This document shows positions 55,343 through 64,000 of a DNA stretch of 64,000 bases, in pieces. The first letter of the stretch is position 1. Every line of letters begins with the position of its first letter. Below the pieces are notes generated by a model. The model ran no database searches, was not told the DNA's origin, and saw only the letters and a list, made by a program, of their open reading frames with translations. The translations under genes were made by a program, and so were the position numbers. The stretch covers positions 496,001 to 560,000 of the forward strand of contig JARKIF010000007.1 in the NCBI GenBank assembly GCA_029378245.1, in the 5' to 3' direction. Source of the DNA: Roridomyces roridus (lineage: Eukaryota > Basidiomycota > Agaricomycetes > Agaricales > Mycenaceae).

Positions 55343-55728
55343 GGTGGTTTGGAACTAGAGGACGTTTCATCATGACAAGTTCCGGGGCAATTTATATACC
55401 TACCTACCTACCTACCGAGATATGTATTGCCAGGCTGACGGAAAAGATAATGCCATGATGAATTTGAACTGCAGGGCTGATTCTAGTCATTCTTCGACTT
55501 TTCCTGGTCGAAACATCGAAACGTTGACGTTGAATTGATCCCACGGCGAGTAGCAGCATTCCTGGAGTATCCTGATTGTTCAAAAAATCAAGCAAAATTA
55601 TATTTAACTGATACCAGGACAGATGCGTGACTGTCCATGGTGCAGACTAAGACCCGTTACATACGTCTGCGCCATTTTATCAGCGTCCACGAGCAACGAC
55701 TGGGAAAACACGTACCAAAATAATATTG
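55343..55728. other. Intergenic with a CTAC microsatellite
   Basis: Holds the BAHD promoter and a (CTAC)n-type simple repeat of about five units at 55397-55417. The remainder contains nothing recognisable. Confidence 0.6.
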
Positions 55729-56816
55729 TCATTCCAGATCTTTCAACCCCTCCCACTTGGCCAGTCCAAAGAAAGTTGGCAGGGCTTCCCATGCTTTCGC
55801 GCGAGTGGCGTCGAAAATGGTTGCACCCGCTTCGGCACAACTATCACAAAGACTTTTAGACCATTCTGCGTCCCAGACGTCAAGAAGAAAACAGAGGGCA
55901 CTGTCCGTGGAGTCATTCCAGGACAATGAGCGACGTATTGTGTGGCGTGAGGCAGTGCATTTGGTTTTGTCTTGGCATAATTCGGATGGAATGACCTCGT
56001 CGTTGTCGAGCCACGGATAAGCTTCTCGTTGAAACTGCATGATTTTCATGAAGCCAAAGGCCAACTGCGTTTGGATTTCAGGAGGGAGGTTAATCCGAGA
56101 TTGGCCGAAGCGTTCGATCCCGTTGAAAATGTCGTCCTAAGTACATAGTTTAGTTTCTTTTCACCGGAACCCACGGAATGTATTATGTAGCAGCTTACCG
56201 GACTGTACACGGCCAGACAATTGAGCGCCAATGTTGGAATGCATGAGTTGATTCCGAATTCATATGCCAGTTTCAACAGGTCCAGCGCAATCCCGCTGTA
56301 ATCCTCGATCTTGCTCAACTCGTCACATCCAACTCTCTCTTCCCATTGGGCACAATCAGAAGGGTATTCGAAGCGAATACGTCCAAGTGCGTTGGCCTCG
56401 GCGGTGGAGATTCCATATTTTCTGCCCAGCCGCAACATAGCTGCGATCTCGTCAAAGGTTCGCATTTCTTTGTCATCGAATCTGGGGATATTTGTTGGAG
56501 AGAACGATTAGCTGTAAAAAAGACAATCTTACGGTTCATAAAGGACAACGAGAAGCAGCTCCCAGTCCTTCGCGGTATCCCCAGAAAGAATGACAACGGG
56601 ACATGCCTCGACGGTGGGCTCGTTGGGAGGCTGAGGAACGGAAAACATGTCTGCGAAGACGGGGGACTGAGTGGCTAAGACATCTCGGCTGACCCGAAAC
56701 TGGGTGGATTCCACTTGGAGGACGATGTCGCCGAAGGGCTTCCAGATATGAGAGCGAGTCGGAGTAGTTTCTTCCTCCGTTCTCTGTCTCTTCGCAGAGG
56801 GAGCTGTGGACGACAT
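55729..56816 (-). CDS. BTB/POZ-domain protein J
   Basis: Intact. MSSTAPSAKRQRTEEETTPT, SHIWKPFGDIVLQVESTQF, SPVFADMFSVPQPPNEPTVE, exon 2 DEIAAMLRLGRKYGISTAEA and KIEDYSGIALDLLKLAYEFG, exon 3 DDIFNGIERFGQSRINLP, LCQDKTKC, LCDSC, LPTFFGLAKWEGLKDLE. Start set at 56816; the frame extends upstream to 56879 but paralogues start here. Head to head with kinase 2, 348 bases apart, which makes it the clearest intact BTB/kinase pair of the window. Confidence 0.88.
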
Positions 56817-57164
56817 GGCGCGGGATGGCGGAAGAGGAAGAGAGAGAGTTTGACAGATCACATCATTCAAGTGCCACAAGGTTCGTCCACAACCAGTACT
56901 CTCAACGGCTGGGTATTCTCATACCACCATCTTCGCTATGGCCCTTGCTTCTACTTTGACTCTACCTCAAAATGTCTCGCTTGACCCTGTGCCACTGCGG
57001 AGGCAATATGATCACACCCTGTCTCGCATTCGAGTACTTAAGTTTTCTGAGACGCCCCCATTCGCCAAACTACTCTTCATCTTCTACCACCACCCACCAT
57101 TCAAGACTTCCTTCGACTTACGCATCTCACTTCGCCCTTCAAGCCTTTTGCTTTCGCCCAAGTT
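56817..57164. promoter_or_regulatory. Divergent promoter between BTB-J and kinase 2
   Basis: Shares a run of about 150 bases with the region upstream of BTB-I (51960-52110). The part around 57005-57055, read on the minus strand, gives GGGGGCGTCTCAGAAAACTT and GCGAGACAGGGTGTGATCA, the same two blocks (GGGGGCGTCTTAAATACTTG, GTGAGACAGGGATTTT) seen between kinase 1 and its BTB relic at 29255. It is the common regulatory core of the paired genes. Confidence 0.6.
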
Positions 57165-58470
57165 ATGCCTTCGACACCCATATCCTCCCTCCTTCCTGAC
57201 CTCACCGGTTACTCCGTGGACGACGGCTCCATCCATCTCCTAAACATCCTGGGAGTCGGCGCCTACGGCAAGGTCTACAAGGCCTGGGACTCCCGCACCA
57301 AGGCATACGTCGCCGTCAAATGTATGCCGACATACGAGCTCGGGTCTCGCACCGTCGAGATGCAGAACGCGGAGCTCGAGCTTCACACCATGCTCAGCGA
57401 CCACGTCTCCGTCGTCACCCTCATCCGCCAATTTGTGGAGGACCACCTCGTCTTCGTCGTCCTCGAGCTCTGCCCCGGCGGCGACCTTCATGGTGGCCTG
57501 TTCCGCCATCGCTGCTTCCACGGGAACGCGCGGAAGATCAAAAAGGTCTTCGGCGAGATTCTTGACGCCGTCGACCACCTACACCAGCTCGGCGTTTCGC
57601 ACCGCGATATCAAACCCAAAAACATCCTCTGCGACGAGGCGGGCACCAATATCCGTCTGACCGACTTTGGGATGTCGACGCGGGAAGCTTGGTCAGACCA
57701 CGCGTGCGGTACACGCATGTTTATGAGCCCAGGTGCGTTTATTTCTATATTTTCATCCACGGTTGTTACTCACAGTCTCTCCAGAATCTCTGAACCACGC
57801 GCGTGAATCTTATTCAACGCGTCAATCAGATCTTTGGGCGCTGGGCGTGATGTTTGCCATAGTGGTATCTCAATGCACCCCCTGGGATTCTGCCTGGCTC
57901 CGCGACGAGGATTTCGCTGCCTTCTGCGACAACGCTGAGTATCTGTATCACGTACTCCCCGGCATCACGCAACCCACCTTCGAGTTGCTCGAGTGGTGCT
58001 TCTGCCCCGATGCATCGAAGCGCCCCACCCTCGCAGAGTTTCGCGACGCGATGAATGCCATAGATTGTTTCGTCGTGCCGCCGACCCACGTCAAGGCGGC
58101 GTCTCCAACGCTTACCGGCGAGTGGGATGTCGCTCCACTGTCCGCTGACTGTGAAAAGACGCCTCGCCCAGCCTCCGTTCCGGTGTTCGCGCCCCAACTT
58201 CCAGCGCCTACCACCTGGTACTCCGAGTCGTGTTCGGCGTCTGCCATTGGCTACGACTCGAGTTCTTCCTCGGACTCTTGGTCCCGCCTTCCGTTATTCA
58301 CATCGAACTCGGACACGACATGCTCTATACCTCCGACGTCCCCAGTCGAGGACTCGACTGACGGTAGCATGTCCGAGTGCGTCCTGGCACCCGTGAAACC
58401 GCCGAAGTGCCCACCTCTCACGCGTCTCCCGACGTGCTGCCAGTTTATACTGGCCAAAGCCAAAAACTAA
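57165..58470 (+). CDS. Ser/Thr protein kinase 2 (BTB-linked family)
   Basis: Two exons, ATG at 57165 (MPSTPISSLLPDLTGYSVDD). Kinase motifs: LGVGAYGKVYKAWD, YVAVKCMPTYELG, FVVLELCPGGDLH, SHRDIKPKNILC, LTDFGMSTR, MFMSPG/ESLN across the intron, QSDLWALGVMF. Catalytic residues intact. The tail (about 130 residues) is Ser/Pro/Asp-rich (GYDSSSSSDSWSRLP, TCSIPPTSPVEDS) and ends LPTCCQFILAKAKN. Clearly a paralogue of kinase 1 (27813-29137): same exon layout, same N-terminus (LLPDL-x5-VDDGSI-x-LL) and tail motif. No close named family is claimed. Substrate unknown. Confidence 0.88.
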
Positions 58471-58659
58471 AAACGTAGAAAACATGGGATAAAATATAAA
58501 ATCGAGTCGGACATTATATGCACACATGTACAGTTCAGGGTTGAGGCTCGCCAGGTCAGCGCCCATGGAGTTGAATATGCCGTACTGAATAGCGTACCTG
58601 GGAGATACGCTGCCACTGCATCGAGAAAATTATATTCGCTCAGACCGCCCGCATAGGTA

Positions 58660-59809
58660 TCAGTCTATGAGTACTGATCCTGTTGGACCTCCTATGTGAA
58701 TTAGTGCACTGTGTGCTGGGTGAGAACATGAACACACCACTATTTCCACATCCTTCAACTCATCCCACTCCGCAAGTCCAAAGAAAGATGGGAGTGCATC
58801 CCATGCTTTTACCGATTGGCATTGAAAAAAAAAAATGCCAGCCTCTGCACAGTTGTCACGGAATTCATCAGTCCAATCCCCATCCCAGTCCTCGAGAGCG
58901 AAAGAGTTGGCCCAACCCGACCGTAATTCCCAAGTGAAACGGCTACGAAGCACCCCGAGTCCAGCAGCGCATTTGATTTTATTTTCACACCACTGTGAAG
59001 GAACAACCTCCGGGTTCTCGAACCAAGATGAAGATGTCCTGAAATGATTCGTGTGGAACCGATGGCCAGCATCTTCTGTACGTCAGGATGAAGGATGATA
59101 CGAGATGCATCGGGGCGCTCAATTCCAATGAGTATTTCATCCTGAGTTTTTCTGCTAAGTAACAAGAAAACTGAACAAAATCAGTGCATATTCAAGGAAC
59201 AATACGCAATGGCAGGAATGCTTGAATTGATCCCGAACTCATGCGCCAAATTCAAAACATCAAGAGCAAGTCCGTTATAATCCTCTATCATCGTAAAGCC
59301 ACCAGAAGATTCGTCCCAGGAATCAAGATCCTCAAGAAATTCCAATTGGATACGCCGGACAGCATTGGCTTCGGCGGCAGCGAATTCATACTTTCTGCCC
59401 AATCGTAGGATAGCCGCTACCACGTCAAAAGAAAGCACGTGCTGCCAGTCCCTAAATCTGTTGAGCAGGAAAATGTTTGCTGGCTGAGCGGGGACATTGA
59501 GGAAAGGTCTCACGGATCATATAAGATTTGGAGAAGCAACTCCCAATCCCTTGCGCTATCCCCAGAAAGGATAACGACTCGGCATCCCTCTACAGTCGGA
59601 TCGCCTGAAGGCTGCGGAGCGGAGAACATGTCGGCAAATACGGCGGAATGGTCGGCGAGATTGTCTCGATTGACACGAAATTGGGTCGATTCGACTTGGA
59701 GGACGATGTCACCAAAGGGCTTCCAGATGTGAGAGCGAGTCGGTGTAGTTGTCTCGGGAGTAGACTCCTCTGTCCTTTTCCTTTTCGCGGAGGGAGCTGT
59801 GTCCGACAT
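58660..59809 (-). pseudogene. BTB-family gene K, multiply frameshifted
   Basis: Exons 1 and 2 read well (MSDTAPSAKRKRTEESTPET, HIWKPFGDIVLQVESTQF, SAVFADMFSAPQPSGDPTVE, VVAAILRLGRKYEFAAAEAN). Exon 3 starts with DEILIGIERPDASRIILHP. It shifts frame near 59040, again at a run of 11 T (minus strand, about 58822-58832), and a third time just before KAWDALPSFFGLAEWDELKD. The expected C-x2-C reads FRDNC, so the first cysteine is lost. With three indels and a lost cysteine it is most likely a pseudogene. Close tandem relative of BTB-L. Confidence 0.75.
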
Positions 59810-60145
59810 GATGATGGTTCAAGTCAAGCCAAGAGGTTTCGATCACGTGAGTTTGCTGGTCACAGTCGCGGTTGTCAGTCGCCGGCGTAAAACTACTCGA
59901 CCAACGCAGATGTTCACTGACTCAACGATTGTGCATTGCATACAACTTGAAAAGACATCTCGGATCTGAATCTGACAGTCCTGCTCCGCGACTCTGGGGC
60001 TCACAATGCACAATGGTTGCAAGTGGAAATTTTCAAAGGAAACAGGACCATTACATCATCCTACATGTCTCCACTCATGGAGGCGGATGGCCCCTTGCAC
60101 AAAATCAGTGGCTCGCGTGCTTTGAAAAACTGAACAGACGAACCA
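59810..60145. other. Intergenic between BTB-K and BTB-L
   Basis: BTB-K promoter side and BTB-L 3-prime flank; the sequence ATCCTTCAACTCATCCCACTC near 60156 is mirrored at 58750, the equivalent place downstream of BTB-K, confirming tandem duplication. No additional gene seen. Confidence 0.55.
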
Positions 60146-61234
60146 CTATTGCAAATCCTTCAACTCATCCCACTCCGGAAGTCCAAAGAAAGATGGGAGG
60201 GCATCCCATGCTTGAACACGATTGGCATTGAAAGCATCTTGAGCAACCGCTGCGCAGTAGTGACAGAAATGGTCAGACCACCAATCTCCTTCCCGAGTCT
60301 TGAGTATAAAAAAGGAGGGCGCATCGAACCGTGAGTTTGCGACACACGATCGACGAAGATCGTTAAGCCCACGATCACATCCAGTTCGGTTTGTACATGA
60401 AATTGAGGGGACAACGTCGTTGTTGTCCAACCATGAAAAAGACGTGAACTGAAAACTGGTGATTCTCGCGACACCAATGGCCAGCATTGTCTGGATATCA
60501 GGATGAAGGACGACACGGGATGAATCGGGTCGCTGAATCCCAATAAATATTTCATCCTGATTTTTTCTAGCAAGTCGCAAAGTTGAACAAATCAAGAACT
60601 GACCAGGGAGTGCATATACAAGCAACTATACGCGATGACAGGAACGCTTGAGTTAATTCCGAACTCATGCGCCAAATTCAAAATATCAGCAACAAGTCCT
60701 TCATACTCCTCTATCTTCGTGAAGGCATTTGAAGACCTATCCCAGATATCAAGGTTGTTGGGGTATTCGAAGTGGATACGCCGGATTGCATTGGCTTCGG
60801 CGGTGGCAAACCCGTACTTCCTGCCCAGTCGAAGCATAGCTGCTATGACTTCAAAAGAAAGTGCCTCTTGGTCTCCAAATCTGTTGAGGAGGAAAACGTT
60901 GGCTGGCTGATCGGGCACATTGGGGAAGGTCTCACGGATCATATAGGACTTGTAGAAGCAGCTCCCAATCCCTTGCTTTATCCCCAGAAAGGATGACAAC
61001 CGGACATCCCTCTACGGTGGGCTCACCGGGAGGCTGAGGAACCGCGAACATGTCTGCGAATACAGAGGATTGGGTGGCAAGATTGTCTCGGCTGACGCGA
61101 AACTGAGCGGATTCGACTTGTAGCACGATGTCACCAAAGGGTTTCCAGATACTATGAGAGCGAGTGGGTGTGGTTGTCTCGGGATCAGACTCCTCTGCCC
61201 TTTTCCTTTTCGCGGTGGCAGGAAGTGTGTCCAT
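60146..61234 (-). CDS. BTB/POZ-domain protein L
   Basis: Intact three-exon member. MDTLPATAKRKRAEESDPET, SHSIWKPFGDIVLQVESAQF (one extra residue before IWKPF), SSVFADMFAVPQPPGEPTVE. After the intron, FGDQEALSFEVIAAMLRLG, KYGFATAEANAIRRIHFEYP and KIEEYEGLVADILNLAHEFG. Exon 3 has DEIFIGIQRPDSSRVVLHP, SCTNRTGC, FCHYC and LPSFFGLPEWDELKDLQ. Ends at 60146. It is the functional sister of pseudogene K. Confidence 0.86.
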
Positions 61235-61513
61235 TGCTCAGAGGTGAAAGGATGACTCGGATGATGGTACTGGACAGGAGAAGAGCGATCATGTGACTAG
61301 ACGCATTAAATAATTTCAATGACATTGATCTGCCAACTTGGGACGAGGACGTGTAGTGCGAGAGCGATTCGGCGAAGTTCCGTCCTATTTCAAAAAAGAA
61401 GACGTTGCTCACAGTCGGACGAAAAGACCATCGACTAAGTGATTTATGCCTCAGCTCAAATCGCGTGATTGAACCTCTAATTCTAGAAGAAAGAAGGAGA
61501 ACAGAACAAAGCA

Positions 61514-64000
61514 CTACACATCCTCAGACCCCTTCTTCCCGAATTCAGCCATCTCCAGCCCTCCCTCCTCCCTGGCCGCCACAATCCCGCTCTCCAGATC
61601 CCGAGGCTCCGGAGGCTGACCCTTACCCTTGTCCTCCGACACCCCAACGGGCGTCGCAGCCCCACTCTTCCCCTGCTTCTGCTGCTTCTTCGTCTTCCTC
61701 TCAACCTCCTCCCGAATCGCTTTCTGCCTCAACGCCTCTTCATCCCCCCTCGACAGCTCCTTATGTTTGATAAACAGCACACTCACACACGTCGCGAACG
61801 CCGTCAACACCGCGTTCATAATGAAGAGCGAACTGAAGCCCTTGGTGTACCCGTGATACAAGACATCCGTGCCATCGGTGGAGGTGAGCCCGACGCTGGT
61901 GGGATTATGCAGGAGCGTGGGGTCGTCAATGATTTGTTTGATGAGGGAGGAGGAGATGCCGAGGTGGTCCATGGCGGTGCGGAGGTTGTTGTTGATTAGC
62001 GTGGAAGCGACGGCGAGGGAGAGGGTGCCGCCTAATAGACGCAGGAACTAATTGAACCATTAGCCTTGACCTGCGGGAAGTATGGATGCGCACATTCCGC
62101 ATGGCTGTTACGACCGACATGTCACGTCTTGCAACGCTCGCTTGGACGGCGACCGTCGTCGTTTCTGTTCCAAGTCAACACCCATCTGAAGGGAGTTATA
62201 AATCCAACTCACGCATTGTCTGACCGGCTCCAATCCCCGCAAGCATCATGTACACCACCAACACGCCTTTCGGAGTGCCCGGCCGGATGGTGGATATACA
62301 ACCGCATGCGATGGACCAAACACCGAATCCAACATGTATGATAGTCTAGTCGGTGTTAGTATGATTCATGAAATAAAGAGAAGCCCACTCTGTAATGCCC
62401 CGTACGGCTCACGAGCATACCCTGTATAAAATAAGAAATGAGGGATAATGTGAAGATTGAGATACACACAGCTCCCCAGCTGGCGATGATCTGCGTAACG
62501 AGTAGCGGTACAAGGAATACACCTGGAACAGTTCACAGTCGTTCGATAGAACATGGAGTGAAATTAATACCAGCATGAAGCGGATCGTATCCAAGGCTGA
62601 CTTGAAAGAATTGCGGGAGATAGTACAAGGTGGAGAAGAATACAAAGCCGCTGTGATTGCGTTAGATCTCGGAAAGAACAAAAACCTGGACATACTTTAC
62701 AAACATAGCTAGAAAGCGTTGAAAGGAGAGACATAGAACAGGATACGGCACTTACCTACAAACACACCCGAAACGGTCGAGTGTTTGAAAATATACACTA
62801 AGGCCTTGATTGGCTTTAGTTTCGGAAGAAGAAGGTTAACTTACTGGGGACGATAGGAAGCCTCGCCCCTCTCCATTCCCAGAGACAGAAGAGTCCAAAA
62901 ACTGCGAAACTGGAAATTAACGGCCCGAGGACGATGGAAGATTTCCATGGAAAGATGACACCGCCCTGCGGAACGGCTCAAAACACTATCAATAGAAAGA
63001 AGAAGGAGCGTACCCATATAAGGGGTAACATTAATAGGGCACACGCGCCCAGGGTCAACAATGCCCCGAGGTAGTCCACGGCGAGAAGTTTACTGGTCGT
63101 TGGATGAGCAGAGTCTTTCGCAGAAAAACGCATCCTCACCTCCGAATTTCTCCTTGCACGGGCTTCAGAGGAAGAACAAAAACAACGATGCAGGTGGCGA
63201 CAAATGAGATGGGAATGGTGACCCAAACACACCACTGAGAACTCGGTAAATAATCACACGTGTAGAAATTTCATGAACACGCACATGCCAGCCGACATTC
63301 TGAGCGAGAGCGCCACCGATGACTGGACCAATCGCGTAGCCGATGGCCACGACTTGAACGGGAATCAGGAATGGCTTACGCGGAGGACGAGATACATACC
63401 CCCTCCGATAATGCCTTGGTATTTTCCTCTGCATTTTTTTCAGTCAGTCAATTCTCCGAGAGAGTATGCTGTTCACCTTTCGCGAAGGCTGACGAGGTCC
63501 GATACAACTATTTGCATCATGCTGACGAGGCCTCCGCCTCCAGCGCCAGCAAATCTACAGAAAAGTTAAGACTCGATTCGTAAAATTTCAAATCGTTCTT
63601 ACCCTCTGAAGACAATCAGCTGCACGATCGTCTTTGAGAATCCAGCAATCAAGTTCCCGAGCATGAACAAGGTCATGGCGATGCAGAGGGCGCTCTTTCG
63701 GCCAAATATGTCGGAGAACCGACCATAAAGTGGCTGAAAGCACGTCGAGGTCAAAAGATAAGCGGAAGGGACCCAGGAAATGACAGAGCCTGCATTGAAC
63801 GCAGCTGAGATCGTCGGCAATGCAGTGGAAACGATGACGGAATCCAAAGTAGAGACGACGACGCAAAGGCCGAGGCCGAGGAAAATGGGCAGGAGTCGTC
63901 GAAAGGGTAACATGTTGGTCTGGTCGGTGAGTTCGATTGCATGACCTCTGCCGCTCTTGGGCGTAGCGTTGCCGGGGGTGCTGTGGACAGTTTCCGCCTC
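61514..64000 (-). CDS. MFS drug:H+ antiporter, 14-TM type (5-prime partial)
   Basis: The reading is still open at the window edge (EAETVHSTPGNATPKSGRGH before MLPFRRLLP at 63913), so the N-terminus lies beyond it. At least eight exons with roughly 45-60 nt introns. MFS motifs: LDSVIVSTALPTIS (TM1), motif A YGRFSDIFGRKSAL, GGGLVSMMQIVVSDLV, GYAIGPVIGGALAQNVGWH (motif C), then CVWVTIPISFVATC, LGALLTLGACALLMLPLIW, FVFFSTLYYLPQFFQVSLGYDPLHAG and a C-terminal helix FIMNAVLTAFATCVSVLFI. The tail is charged (ESGIVAAREEGGLEMAEF). The plasma-membrane proton antiporter family exports drugs or fungal metabolites. Substrate not known. Confidence 0.85.

Noticed and set aside
1..64000. CRISPR arrays, tRNA/rRNA genes, full transposons, prokaryotic operons
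   Set aside because: None found by eye. Spliced genes and fungal homologues make prokaryotic features irrelevant; no terminal inverted repeats, reverse transcriptase or transposase frames were recognised.

Overview
This is nuclear DNA of a filamentous basidiomycete, most likely an agaricomycete mushroom. Genes are dense and broken by many short introns (about 42-60 nt, GT...AG, with branch points such as TACTAAC or CTGAC). Homologues are fungal throughout: Tup1, RAD52, mitochondrial ETF-ubiquinone oxidoreductase, fungal pectinesterase, a GH25 muramidase, and F-box and BTB families of the kind expanded in mushrooms. I cannot name the species. No tRNA, rRNA, CRISPR array or complete transposon was seen.

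Left part (1-23 kb), mostly single-copy genes: a partial L-fuconate dehydratase-like enolase-superfamily gene, a secreted GH25 lysozyme, a cytochrome b561-domain membrane protein, an F-box protein, a SAM methyltransferase, a MED25-like gene, a long coiled-coil protein, SDR-1, a secreted pectinesterase (CE8), Tup1, a 4-coumarate-CoA-ligase-like enzyme with a peroxisomal C-terminus, and a degenerate kinase-like protein.

Middle and right part (23-61 kb), a fast-evolving duplicated region: nine full-length or near full-length BTB/POZ genes plus pseudogenes and fragments. The family has the same three-exon layout, an exon-3 C-x5-C ... C-x2-C cysteine pattern, and a terminal FFGL-x2-W-x2-L motif. 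Genes lie on the plus strand up to 49 kb and on the minus strand from 51 kb. Two intact protein kinases and one kinase relic each sit head to head with a BTB gene or BTB fragment, and a decayed PP2C phosphatase lies beside one of them. Two more SDR copies sit among the BTB genes, one still joined to an inverted 5-prime stub of the pectinesterase. This shows that the SDR-1/pectinesterase block at 14-16 kb was the source or a sister of the block at 32-34 kb. Housekeeping genes (ETF-QO, RAD52, an Erg26-like dehydrogenase, a BAHD acyltransferase) interrupt the array.

Right end (61.5-64 kb): a 14-TM-type MFS drug transporter running off the window.

Many apparent coding breaks are single-base indels, several next to short homopolymers. 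Part of the apparent pseudogenization could therefore be consensus error. Others (in-frame stop, lost cysteine, missing exon) look like real decay. Exon boundaries were inferred by eye from splice signals and reading-frame continuity.
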